From: Ostreococcus lucimarinus CCE9901
Lineage: Eukaryota > Chlorophyta > Mamiellophyceae > Mamiellales > Bathycoccaceae
Assembly (NCBI RefSeq): GCF_000092065.1
Contig: NC_009355.1
Span: 558,001-622,000, forward strand
Length of the DNA stretch: 64,000 nt
Direction of reading: 5' to 3'
Made by a program: the position numbers and the translations under genes. The notes under the pieces are model-generated. The model worked only from the letters and a program-made list of their open reading frames with translations. It was not told where the DNA came from and did not search any database. This document shows positions 49,730 to 58,820 of the stretch, in pieces (the first letter of the stretch is position 1; the number at the start of each line of letters is the position of its first letter).

Positions 49730-50351
49730 CTGTGTTTCGCACGCGCGCGACGTGAGTCACGGGGTTCGCTTTTCGCGCGTCGCTTTTCGCGCGTCGCTTT
49801 TCGCGCGCGCGCGATCGCCCGTCGTCGTCGCCTCGCGCGCGCGCCGCGCAGAATATTCCCGCGTCGACGCGCGCGGTCCGCGCCTCGCGACCGTCGTCGC
49901 GCGCGCGTCCGGCGCGCTCGACGCCGCGCGCCGGAGAGGTCACGCGCGTCGCGCGTCGCGCGTCTGCGTCCGACGTCGCGACGCCGCCGCGCCGTCGTCG
50001 CGCGCGCGGTCGATCGCGGTCTTTCGCGCGCGTTCGCGCTCGCGCGATCGCGCGCGTTCGCTCAGCGCACCGTCGCCGTCGCGCGCGTCGCGTTCGAGTG
50101 TGCGGATCCGCGGTCGGCCTTTCGCGCGCGCGGCGCGGCATAAATCGCGCGACGCGCGCGGGCGTCGTATACGAGTGCGTCGGAGCGCCATGACGGGCGA
50201 CGTTATCCGTCCGCGCTGCCGGGGCATCGCGGACGAGGTCCGTGTTTTAGTTTTCAATTCGTGTCCGTGTGTATGCTAGTTTCGCGGTGAAACGTCCCGT
50301 CGCGCGCGCGACGCGCGTCGCCAGAGCGGCGCGTCGGCGCGCGCGTCGACG
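49730..50351. promoter_or_regulatory. Divergent promoter region, acetyl-CoA carboxylase / SRPBCC gene
   Basis: 622 bp, one of the longest gene-free stretches here. Arg-rich open frames cross it on both strands but show no conserved motif. It contains a 14-bp tandem repeat (49767-49807) near the carboxylase start. The last 130 bp (about 50225-50270) are AT-richer. I see no RNA gene in it. Confidence 0.45.
49767..49807 (+). repeat. Three 14-bp tandem repeats with TTTTCGCGCG cores
   Basis: The unit CGCTTTTCGCGCGT is repeated about three times, 38-78 bp upstream of the acetyl-CoA carboxylase start codon. Each unit contains TTTCGCGC, which fits the E2F consensus TTTSSCGC. In such a CpG-rich genome the match may be chance. 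Confidence 0.55.
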
Positions 50352-52643
50352 ATGCGGGCGTCGGCGCGGACGCCCGCGACGCCGGCGTCGACGTCGCGCG
50401 CGCGCGGACGCGCGTCGAGCGCCGCGGTGCGGTGCGCGCGGATGGGCGCTGGGCGCGACGACGCGGGAGGCGGACGCGTCGCGCGCGACGTCGCGTCGCG
50501 CGCGCGCGCGACGCGGACGCGCGAGCGAGGGTCGACGCGTCGACGCGGGCGATGGACGCGCGCGCGCGCGTCGTGGGGAAGCGACGCGCGGGCGGGGTAC
50601 GAAATTTCGACGAGTTGGGACGATTACGACGACGAGGCGGACGACGACGAGAGAGGCTCGAACGAGGCGGCGGACGACGAGGAGACGGAGGAAGAGGAGA
50701 GCGCGGCGGCGATCGTCGCGGTGGACGTCGTCGCGTCGCCGGAGTCGGTGTGGGCGTGTTTGGCGAGAGGGGAGAATTTGTCGGAGTTCGCGCCGACGCT
50801 GCTCGTGGCCAAGCGCGGGCCGAAGCAATACGGATCGACGGAGACGGAGGTGCGATTGCTCGCGATGGATTACACGCTGTTCACGCCGAGAATGCTGAAT
50901 ACGGTGAGCGTTCGGATCGTGGATAAGTCGAAGGGGCCACCGAACTGGGAAAACGGGCCGGCGAAGCTTGGATTTTTGGCGAGAAACGTCGACGAGCGAA
51001 GCGATTTCATGCTCGTGGGATCGTTTTGTATTCGGCCTATTTTTGGCGAATCGTACAAGTGCAGATTGGAGTACAGGGCTGAGTTGAGGCCGACAAATTA
51101 CGAAGTTCCAGCTGATGTCCTGCGCAGGGCGGTGGAGGAGAGCTTCCCGTTCGTCATCGCGAGCGTGACGAAGCAGGCGGTGAAGAGAGACCAACGACGA
51201 CTGCGGTCGCCGGGATTCCTGCCTCAGCTCGAGACCCCTTTCGGGGCATCCAGGGAACTGGCAAAGAAAGCGGACGATTCTTTAGTACCGAGTGGATATC
51301 TCGGATTGAGTGAGGTCAACGTCCCGACGCAAAACTCGGAATCGAGTCAAGACGAGGAGACGCCGGATGCCTCCAAACCCGCCGCGGTGCGGATGCGTCC
51401 GCGCGGCGAGACAGCCAAAGCCTCAGAGGCACCGAAGAGCTGGAGAGCTATCGGTGGTGGTGCGCAAGGAGAGAAGTGGTTTTCAAGCGACATTACCCCG
51501 TTTGAAAATCCAGGCTCGCTCGAGGTGCACATGCGACGGTACGATACGGACAGTTTGTTGCACAGACGCGCGCTGGCCGCGGTTCGCATCGAGGCGCCGC
51601 CGGCGTTGGTGTGGGATTTGTTGACGAATTACGAAAACATGCCAAAGTTCATGCCGCATCTCATGCACACTGAGTACATTCAAAGATATAATGCAGTCGA
51701 GCGTGAGGCGTCCGAAAAGATCAAACGATTGCGTCTCAGGCAAGTCTTCGTAAAGTGCGACCTCTTTCACGCCATCGAAGAGTCGACGGCGCTGGACGTC
51801 GTGCAGAAGGACGACCGCACCGAGTTACAGTTTCGCGTGTTACAGAACCCGAAATTCGGCGCGCTTCAAGGTAAATGGCTCGTCGTTCCGACCGAAGACT
51901 CCGCAGCCACGGTGTTGAAATTCGCCATCGAGGGCGTTGTGAGCAATGCTGGAATAGATGGGACGGCGAAAAAGGTGGACCCGCTCAACGAGCGCATCGT
52001 GTTTGAAGAGATTTCAACCATGCTCAAACAAGCGAGAGATTTCATGGAAGGAATTGCGAGTAAAGAGGTGCAGTCATACGGGAACGTCAACATCAAAGTC
52101 GCCGATCTTGTGCTGAAAGGCGCTGGAATGTCCGTCGACGAGGAAGACGCCGTCGACGAGCAAATCGTCGGCGCGCTCAACTCTGAAGCCACTGAAAACC
52201 AAGAGAAACAGATACAAGCGTTGAAGCGCGAACTTATCACTCTCGGCTTCGGCGAGAACAAGTGCATGCCGACGCGAGAACAGTTACGCGGCGGGCGTCA
52301 CTGGGACGCCATCCAGCAAATCGAAAGCCTCGGCGGTTTCGTAAAGGTGGCGCAACTTCTAGATTGGTCGGGCGCGAAGACGCGACCACGTGGGTATTGG
52401 ACACTGCGAACGTTGGAGTTGGAGATCAAAGACTTCATCGCCAACACAGAGGATCCGAATGTTCAACGGAACCCCCGAAGGATGCCGTCTCAGAAATCGT
52501 TGCGCGACGCCGGGCGAGCGGATATCGTCAATGCGCTCAAGCGTTTCGGCGGCGCCGAGAAAGTGGCGGCCAGCATGGGTCTCGAATTCGGTAGCGGCAA
52601 CAAACGTTCGTCCGCGAGCGCGCGCGGCGGCGGCGACGATTAG
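50352..52643 (+). CDS. Tandem SRPBCC/polyketide-cyclase-like plastid protein
   Basis: 763 residues, function unknown. Residues 1-80 are Arg/Ala/Thr-rich and look like a transit peptide. Two START-like SRPBCC (COQ10/cyclase) domains follow: about 118-260 ('VVASPESVWACLARGENLSE') and about 400-570 ('IEAPPALVWDLLTNYENMPK', 'LQFRVLQNPKFGALQGKWLV'). The second is the better match. The C terminus (about 620-755) has two copies of a plant/algal motif of the type 'MPTREQLRGGRHWDAIQQIE...GGFVKVAQLL' and 'MPSQKSLRDAGRADIVNALK'. SRPBCC folds bind lipids or other hydrophobic ligands; no ligand can be named. The gene is convergent with the PSB33 gene (61 bp). Confidence 0.8.
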   Translation: MRASARTPATPASTSRARGRASSAAVRCARMGAGRDDAGGGRVARDVASRARATRTRERGSTRRRGRWTRARASWGSDARAGYEISTSWDDYDDEADDDERGSNEAADDEETEEEESAAAIVAVDVVASPESVWACLARGENLSEFAPTLLVAKRGPKQYGSTETEVRLLAMDYTLFTPRMLNTVSVRIVDKSKGPPNWENGPAKLGFLARNVDERSDFMLVGSFCIRPIFGESYKCRLEYRAELRPTNYEVPADVLRRAVEESFPFVIASVTKQAVKRDQRRLRSPGFLPQLETPFGASRELAKKADDSLVPSGYLGLSEVNVPTQNSESSQDEETPDASKPAAVRMRPRGETAKASEAPKSWRAIGGGAQGEKWFSSDITPFENPGSLEVHMRRYDTDSLLHRRALAAVRIEAPPALVWDLLTNYENMPKFMPHLMHTEYIQRYNAVEREASEKIKRLRLRQVFVKCDLFHAIEESTALDVVQKDDRTELQFRVLQNPKFGALQGKWLVVPTEDSAATVLKFAIEGVVSNAGIDGTAKKVDPLNERIVFEEISTMLKQARDFMEGIASKEVQSYGNVNIKVADLVLKGAGMSVDEEDAVDEQIVGALNSEATENQEKQIQALKRELITLGFGENKCMPTREQLRGGRHWDAIQQIESLGGFVKVAQLLDWSGAKTRPRGYWTLRTLELEIKDFIANTEDPNVQRNPRRMPSQKSLRDAGRADIVNALKRFGGAEKVAASMGLEFGSGNKRSSASARGGGDD

Positions 52644-52704
52644 AATTTAGCGAGCAGCAATTTTAGAGCGTTGTGTAATTTATATTTTCATTCGCGGAAT
52701 CAAG

Positions 52705-53364
52705 TCAGATGAAATACGTGAACACGTCGCCCTCCGAATCAATCTTCGTCGGATACACCGCCAACGGCACGGGCGTCGCCGCCTTCTTGAGTCCTCCCAA
52801 AAATTTGCGCATCATGGTATTTTGCGGACACCACGTGATCACCTCTCCCGTGGCCAAGTCGTACTCCGTGCCGTCGAGCGGCACGCGAATCGCCGCCCCG
52901 CTCGGTCCCTCGAACAGCTCCCCGTCGATGAGCGGATACTGATACGCCGTCGAGTTACACGCCGTGATGAAAACCATCGACCCATACTTCACCATGCAAA
53001 AGTTCCCATTCGCCAGCAGCAGCGCCTTGATCGGCTTCTCCTCGAGTTCGCTCACGTTGCCCACTTTAATCCACTTATCCTGCGCGCTCGACGTCGTCCC
53101 CATCGGTTTCCGCTCGAACTGCGCCCCTCCGTCGCGCGAGACCCCCCCGCGCTTCTTCTCCTTCTTCTTCCCATCGCTCTCGCTGAACTCGTCGTCCAGG
53201 ATGTCCCCGATCCCTCGTCGCTTCCCCGCGCGCGCGTCGACCGCGCGCTGACGTCGACCATCGCCGCGCGCGTTCGCGCGCGTCGCGCGCGCGCGTCGCG
53301 TCGCGTCGCCGCGCGCGCGCGCGGCCGCGAGCGCCGTCATCCTCGTCGTCGTCGCCGTCGCCAT
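52705..53364 (-). CDS. PSB33: PSB33-like plastid protein with a cluster-less Rieske fold
   Basis: 219 residues: transit peptide (about 1-50), charged linker, then a Rieske-like domain (about 95-195). The folding pattern is clear ('KWIKVGNVSELEEKPIKALL', 'NGNFCMVKYGSMVFITACNS', 'PLDGTEYDLATGEVITWCP'), but the C-x-H and C-x-x-H cluster ligands are replaced ('TACNSTAYQY', 'IRVPLDG'), so no 2Fe-2S cluster is expected. Arabidopsis PSB33, a thylakoid protein that stabilises photosystem II, has the same property and similar C-terminal 'VPLAVYP'. The assignment rests on this pattern from memory. Confidence 0.75.
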   Translation of the reverse strand: MATATTTRMTALAAARARGDATRRARATRANARGDGRRQRAVDARAGKRRGIGDILDDEFSESDGKKKEKKRGGVSRDGGAQFERKPMGTTSSAQDKWIKVGNVSELEEKPIKALLLANGNFCMVKYGSMVFITACNSTAYQYPLIDGELFEGPSGAAIRVPLDGTEYDLATGEVITWCPQNTMMRKFLGGLKKAATPVPLAVYPTKIDSEGDVFTYFI

Positions 53365-53479
53365 CGTCGCCGTCGTCGCCGTCGCGTCGCGGAATCGCGC
53401 CGCGCCGCGCCGCGCGGCACATCAAAACGCGCCGATCGACGCCGCGCGACGACGCGCCGCGGCGCCGAGACCGCCGGCG
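53365..53479. promoter_or_regulatory. Divergent promoter, PSB33 / EF-hand gene
   Basis: 115 bp between outward-facing starts; nearly all CG dinucleotide-rich sequence with 'GCCGTCGTC' style repeats. No other element is seen. Confidence 0.35.
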
Positions 53480-55198
53480 ATGGCGCGCGGCGACGGCTCG
53501 AAACGCAACGCGTCCGCGCGCGCCTCGGCGCGGCGCGCGCGACGGCTGATCGTCAAGGAGTTCGCGCTGAGGCGATGCTTCGAATCGTTGGACGCGAGCG
53601 GGCGCGGGGAGATCGTCGTGCGCGCGTTCCTGGATCGATTGCGCGCGGACGCGGCGATGACGGACGCGCTGCAGGGAGCGACGGAGGCGTTCACGTCGAC
53701 GGAGATGCTGGACGGGGTGTTCGACGCGCTGGAGGAGGCGGCGGCGCGCGCGGTGCGGGTTGAGGAATTCTTGGAATTGTTCAGAATCAGCGCGATCGAG
53801 GCGAATAAGCGAGCGAAGGCGAAGAAGAAGATGGAAACGGAGGAGAGAAAGGCGCTCGAGGGCGGGAAGACGAACGCGGCGGTGAAGGAGGAGACGGCGG
53901 TGGAGAACGGAGCGACGAGAGTGGAGGGCGCGGGGGAGGACGCGCCGGAGATCGAGGCGCGGGCGGGGCGGAACGCGGAGGAGAACGCGGTGGTGCCGGC
54001 ACCGGAGCCGGAGGCGCGCGCGGCGCCGCCGAGGCCGCCGCCGCCGCAGGCTCCGGTTCAGGTGGTGGTTGACGCGAATTACCTCAAGCAAGTGTTTAAA
54101 TTGATCGACTACGACGGCAACGGCGAGGTGACGCTCGTGGAGTTCTTATCGGCTTTACACTCGAATCCGGAGATCGGAGCCTTGTTAGATGAAGGCACGC
54201 CCGCCGGCGACGACGTATCGAACGTTGTCAGCGAGGTTTTCTCAAGGATGGACGCCGACCAGAATAAGAGCGTTAACTTTGAAGAGTTCGTGGAGTACTT
54301 TACGGTGCAGCAAAACGCGCACTCGAATCACGCTCTGAACAAGCTGTCGAGAGACGAAAAGAAAGCGTTGCTAATGTCGTTCGATCAGGCAAAAGTTCGA
54401 AGCATGAGCGCGTTTAAGCGTGGCATTCGGTATGTCAGCAAGCAAGCGCTCAAAGCAGGCTTGCGAACGAGCGAGAAAGAAAAGAAGGAGGAGAACATGA
54501 GCAAAATACCGGATTCTGACTTGCTTGTCCTTAAATCATACTTGCGTGATGTGTACAAAATTGTGGATTACGAAAAGAACGAGCGCATCGTGTTGCAGGA
54601 GTTCCTGGACGAGCTCAGAGAGAGCCCCAACATCGCGCTCGCACTCGACGTCGGCAGCGACATCTCCCACGGCGCTGACAAGACGAAAAAGATGGTCGCG
54701 GTTATCTTCAAGGCGATGTCGATTGACGCAAAAAGGGTGGTGACATTTCCTGAATTCGTAAACTACTTCATCAAGATCGCGTCGGACTACTTTAACTCGG
54801 ATTCTCCTTTGTCGCAACAGAGCGTCGTGAGCGAGTCTCGAAGCGCCTCAGCGAATAGCACGATCGGCGCGTTTGTCGGGGAGTTGTTCAAGTTTGGGAA
54901 CAAAACGCCGTCTCCAGCACCTGTGGCCGAAGAACGGGTAGCGTCTCGGAATGGCCTTCGCCCTCACGGGGATGACGACTACATGGACGGCCTGGTTTAC
55001 GGCGACGATGAAAATGAGGATTTGGATCACACTGTTCACTTACTGCGTCATGAGTTACAACAAATGAATGCTGTTCTGGAAGAAAATCAGCATCAGAAGA
55101 AGATGAATAACGCACTCAGGTTGAAGCTGAATGTGTTGACGCACATGTACGCAAAGCAAAGCGCGGAATTCCAGGCACTGATTGACTCGATGAAGTAA
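53480..55198 (+). CDS. EF-hand protein with C-terminal coiled coil, unknown function
   Basis: 572 residues. EF-hand-like segments occur in three pairs. The first pair is degenerate (about 36-50 'LDASGRGEIVVRAFL'). The second is canonical: 'DYDGNGEVTLVE' (about 209) and 'DADQNKSVNFEE' (about 258). The third is degenerate ('DYEKNERIVLQE' about 362, 'SIDAKRVVTFPEF' about 413). Pairs one and two are separated by a Glu/Ala/Pro-rich linker (about 110-195). The last 60 residues form a likely coiled coil ('LLRHELQQMNAVLEENQHQK'). No signal peptide or membrane span is seen. It is probably a calcium sensor or scaffold; I do not recognise a named orthologue. Convergent with the nonaspanin gene. Confidence 0.8.
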   Translation: MARGDGSKRNASARASARRARRLIVKEFALRRCFESLDASGRGEIVVRAFLDRLRADAAMTDALQGATEAFTSTEMLDGVFDALEEAAARAVRVEEFLELFRISAIEANKRAKAKKKMETEERKALEGGKTNAAVKEETAVENGATRVEGAGEDAPEIEARAGRNAEENAVVPAPEPEARAAPPRPPPPQAPVQVVVDANYLKQVFKLIDYDGNGEVTLVEFLSALHSNPEIGALLDEGTPAGDDVSNVVSEVFSRMDADQNKSVNFEEFVEYFTVQQNAHSNHALNKLSRDEKKALLMSFDQAKVRSMSAFKRGIRYVSKQALKAGLRTSEKEKKEENMSKIPDSDLLVLKSYLRDVYKIVDYEKNERIVLQEFLDELRESPNIALALDVGSDISHGADKTKKMVAVIFKAMSIDAKRVVTFPEFVNYFIKIASDYFNSDSPLSQQSVVSESRSASANSTIGAFVGELFKFGNKTPSPAPVAEERVASRNGLRPHGDDDYMDGLVYGDDENEDLDHTVHLLRHELQQMNAVLEENQHQKKMNNALRLKLNVLTHMYAKQSAEFQALIDSMK

Positions 55199-55268
55199 AT
55201 ATTTCACGAGGTGCATCGCGATGATAGAAGAATTCTGCCGTGGTTATTGCAATATCTATTTCGATGCT

Positions 55269-57188
55269 TTAATCGATCTTGACACTTCCGTAAATCGCAC
55301 GAACGAATGCTAAACTCGCCAAGAAACCCACAGTGCCCGTGAGGATGAAGAATCCAAACGACAAAACCGACATGTACGAAAAGTAGATGAATGTCGTCAG
55401 TTTGTGCGTCACCACAAGCGTGGTGTGGTAGTAGACGATCCCGTACGCGAACATGTAGAACGCGGCCGCTCCACTTGTCAAGAACGATCGCCACCACCAA
55501 CGATAATCTTCGGCGCAGAGTTGGAAGTAGCACATGACGACGGTGATTTCCGCACACGTGACGACGAGAATGATGAAGACGAGCGCCAGGAAGCCAAATA
55601 TGTAGTAGAACTGCTGAAGCCAGATGCTAGTGAGGATGAAGAACAGCTCGATGAACACCGCCCCAAACGGAAGCACGCCTCCGATGAGAACGGCCACGGC
55701 ATCGTGCATGTACCAAGGCTGCGGCGGGATTTGGCGTGGAATCTTATTCGTTCGCACAGGTTCCTCCAAAGGCTCTCTCTTGAAACCCAAGTAACTCCCC
55801 ATGAAAGTCAGCGGGACGGAGATACCGAACCACAAGAACATGAGAACAAAATACGTTCCGAACGGGATCGCACCACTGCTCTTTTGACCCCAGATAAGAA
55901 CGTTCAACACCGTACCCACTGTGAAGACGACGCCAGGATACAACAAAGAAGCCTTGACGGCGTTCATCTTCCAAGTTTGACCTTTGAACATACGGAACAA
56001 AAATGCGCTGACGAAACCATTCACGAAGCTCATGATGACGTAAATCATCACCATAGCGGTCATGAGCCCACCTCGATTGGCGGGTGATAAGAACCCGAGA
56101 ACAGCGAAGAAGATGGTTACCGTCGTCATGCAGAGGAGTTGCACGCCCGTGCCGGCGAAGACGGAGAGCCAGGTGTAGTGCGCCGGAACGCGGAAGACGT
56201 CACCGTGAACCAACTTCCAACCAGACTCTTCTTGCGTTTCTTCAGCGGTTTCGAGCTGGTTATACACGGTAATATCGCGATGAAGCGTTCGCAGCATGAT
56301 GAGCGCCGTCATCACCGACAAGAAGAGCACAATCATCATGCTGTTGATGATGGAAAACCAGTGAATTTCATCGTCTGCCATCAAGAGATACGTATCCCAA
56401 CGGCTCGCCCACCGAATGTCACTCTCTTTGAATAGCGTGTCGTACGTGTACACGATTTCTTCACCCGGCTTGACCTCTTGCGGCGCGCTCCCCTCCGAAA
56501 CGTACACTTGCTGCCTCGGATCGCACGTTTTCAACAACGGCTTATCGTCGCTCCACTTCTTATACTTGTGATCCACGCTGAATGGCTCGCATTCGAATCC
56601 AACGATTCTACTCAAATCCGTCTCCTGATCCTTGTGATACAAGATCGTGAAGCGAATGTGATTATTCACGTACGCTTTCCCGTCCTCCGTCGTGAATCCC
56701 ACTGGATATCCGCGTTCGTACTTTTTCCTCGTCCCTTGCTCGTCCTCCACGTACCGCGTCATCCCCACCGGTAGATTATCCAATATCATCTGCACCCTGT
56801 ATTCGTCCTTGATCATTCCTTTCAGCGTTTTCGCTTCCTCTTCGCTCAACTGTTTCCGACACTGCACCTTGCACCGATCGTCGAATCGCATCTCCAGCGA
56901 GTACAGCGAATTCTCGATCCGATCTCCTCGCAGCACCTCCCCGAGGTTCTCCGCCGCGTGTTTTATCTTATCCGGTTTACAGTACGGCAGCGCGTAGTAA
57001 TCGTACGGCAACTGCGTGACCGTGGACGTGAGTTTGTTCACCTTGATGTACACCAAGTCGTCGCGCTCGTAATCGATCGGGGCGACGCCGGGGAGATAAA
57101 ACGCGCGCGCGGAGCCGACGCGACGCGCGAGCGCGCACGCGAACGCGACGAGGGCGACGACGCGCGCGTTTCGCGCGCGAACGCGCAT
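55269..57188 (-). CDS. TMN: TM9SF/nonaspanin (transmembrane 9 superfamily)
   Basis: A Golgi/endosomal nine-span membrane protein. 639 residues from the ATG at 57188, which places a signal peptide ('VVALVAFACALARRVGSARA') before the conserved 'FYLPGVAPIDYERDDLVYIK'; the frame is open 43 codons further upstream but without a signal. The luminal domain covers about 25-285. Nine hydrophobic segments follow, the first at 'FSIINSMMIVLFLSVMTALI'. 'IPFGTYFVLMFLWFGISVPL' and 'GGVLPFGAVFIELFFILTSI' are family signatures. The C-terminal 'SVKID' fits the KxD/E motif that binds COPI and retains TM9SF proteins in the Golgi. Confidence 0.93.
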   Translation of the reverse strand: MRVRARNARVVALVAFACALARRVGSARAFYLPGVAPIDYERDDLVYIKVNKLTSTVTQLPYDYYALPYCKPDKIKHAAENLGEVLRGDRIENSLYSLEMRFDDRCKVQCRKQLSEEEAKTLKGMIKDEYRVQMILDNLPVGMTRYVEDEQGTRKKYERGYPVGFTTEDGKAYVNNHIRFTILYHKDQETDLSRIVGFECEPFSVDHKYKKWSDDKPLLKTCDPRQQVYVSEGSAPQEVKPGEEIVYTYDTLFKESDIRWASRWDTYLLMADDEIHWFSIINSMMIVLFLSVMTALIMLRTLHRDITVYNQLETAEETQEESGWKLVHGDVFRVPAHYTWLSVFAGTGVQLLCMTTVTIFFAVLGFLSPANRGGLMTAMVMIYVIMSFVNGFVSAFLFRMFKGQTWKMNAVKASLLYPGVVFTVGTVLNVLIWGQKSSGAIPFGTYFVLMFLWFGISVPLTFMGSYLGFKREPLEEPVRTNKIPRQIPPQPWYMHDAVAVLIGGVLPFGAVFIELFFILTSIWLQQFYYIFGFLALVFIILVVTCAEITVVMCYFQLCAEDYRWWWRSFLTSGAAAFYMFAYGIVYYHTTLVVTHKLTTFIYFSYMSVLSFGFFILTGTVGFLASLAFVRAIYGSVKID

Positions 57189-57313
57189 GGCGCGAGCGAG
57201 TTTCGCGACGCGCGCGCGAGTGAGGTCGGATGGGCTCGCGGAATCTGGCGCGTCGAGCGGGCGAGGCGCCGGCGCCGGCGACGAGGAGAAGAAATGTTTT
57301 ACAACGGTGACGG

Positions 57314-58747
57314 TCACGCGCGCGCGAGCTTCGAGGCGACGGTGAGATGGAGATCGCGTAAACGCTCGGACCAGTTGGCGAAGCCGCGAGCGCGAGCGAT
57401 GGCGTCGATGGCGCGCGGATCCTCGCGCGCGATGTGGACGACTTGCGCGCGTTGGTCGATTTTGGCGTCGACGCGGCGGTCGAGGATGAGGGAAACCATG
57501 AGGGACTCGACGTCGGGCTCGGGAATGTTGAGCTCGGTGGAGATGTAAGGGATCGTGATTCTGGTGTACGGCTCGATGAGTCTCAAGAGGACTTGGGTGC
57601 GGATGTTCTTCAGGAGATCCTCGACGTAATCGCGAATGAAGTCGTCGCCCATGACTTGCTCGCGATGCGTCTTGAGGAGTTGCTCGAATGCCGCGATATC
57701 GTTTCGTTGATACGCGCCAACGAGCGATCGCATGACGGTGACTTCTTTATCCTCGCGAAACGGTTTCACCTCTTGCGCGTCGAACGGGTCGACTTCGCTC
57801 TCCATGAGCATGTTCGCCAGGACCAGATATTTCAAGCACTGCACGCGTCGATCGCTACCGGCTTCGTCGTAGGATTTGAACGCTTCGAAGAAATCCGTCG
57901 CCGCGTTTTCCCAGTCGCGCTCTACCATGTACATCTTCCCACCGCACTCTCGAATAATGCCTAAGATTCGCGGATGCGGAATCGCCGACGTCACTTCTAA
58001 CGCCTTTTCGTACAAATCCTTGAGCTTCTTCGTGTTCTTTTGCGCCGTGTACATTTGTATCTCGATCGAGTACACCTCCAAAAGCTGCGTCCCTTTGCGC
58101 TGATCCACCGTGCCATCCTCATTTTGGCAACTCTTGTGCAGTTCCTTCAAAATCACCTGCATGCGCGCGAAATCTTTCGCGTCGAAGACCAGTTTACACA
58201 GCTTGAGATTCGTCTTGAACCACAGACGCTCGTTCTTCGTCTCTTCTAATTTTCTAAGCGTCGTCTCGTAAAACTCTTGCAAAAATCCCATATCCTCGTT
58301 CGACGCAATCGTATCTAATATCGAATTCAACACCTTTTCGCTGTAATTCCTCGTCACCGCGTCGTTGACGTACGTCAACAGCTCCTTGTACCGCTCCAGC
58401 ATCGCCCCCGCGTCGTTCATTTTATACAGCAGCTTGACCATTTGTTTCAACGCCTTGAACCCCCACTCGCCTTTCTCGTGCTCCATCGCGATCACTTCCT
58501 CGAAACCTTTCATCGCCGCTTCGTTCGCACCGCTCTCGAGCGAGCCTACGGACGTCATCTCGCGTCAGTCGGGTCGTTTCGTCGCGCCGTTGACGCGTTC
58601 GCATTCGCAAGGGGACGCGCGTTCGTCCGTCGAGTCGTCGCGCGGCGCACCTTTGGCGTTGTAGTAAGCGTTCTCGATGTCGACCTCATCTTCGTTGAAC
58701 TCGTCCTCGTCCGAGTACGTGAATCCGTAGTCGTCGTCGTCCGACAT
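57314..58747 (-). CDS. CSN2: COP9 signalosome subunit 2
   Basis: A PCI-domain subunit of the cullin-deneddylating COP9 signalosome. Exons (minus strand) 58651..58747 and 57314..58545 give 442 residues, almost exactly the human length of 443. The 105-nt intron is inferred: exon 1 'MSDDDDYGFTYSDEDEFNED' with 'VDIENAYYNAKG' joins to 'SLESGANEAAMKGFEEVIAM', reproducing the CSN2 N terminus. The main frame alone would miss the acidic N terminus. Signatures include 'GEWGFKALKQMVKLLYKMND', 'AVTRNYSEKVLNSILD', 'GTQLLEVYSIEIQMYTAQKN' and the PCI domain 'IRTQVLLRLIEPYTRITIPY'. It is followed by the nonaspanin gene 125 bp downstream. Confidence 0.94.
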
Positions 58748-58820
58748 GTTCGCGGCGAGGCGGCGACTGGGGTCGAGAGGTGGTTGCGTCGGTTGGGTCG
58801 CGCTCCGGCGGCGCTCCGTA

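Noticed and set aside
49557-50279. Arg-rich open frames in the acetyl-CoA carboxylase promoter region
   Set aside because: Nearly pure Arg/Ala/Ser translations of CpG repeats on both strands, with no conserved segment; treated as non-coding.
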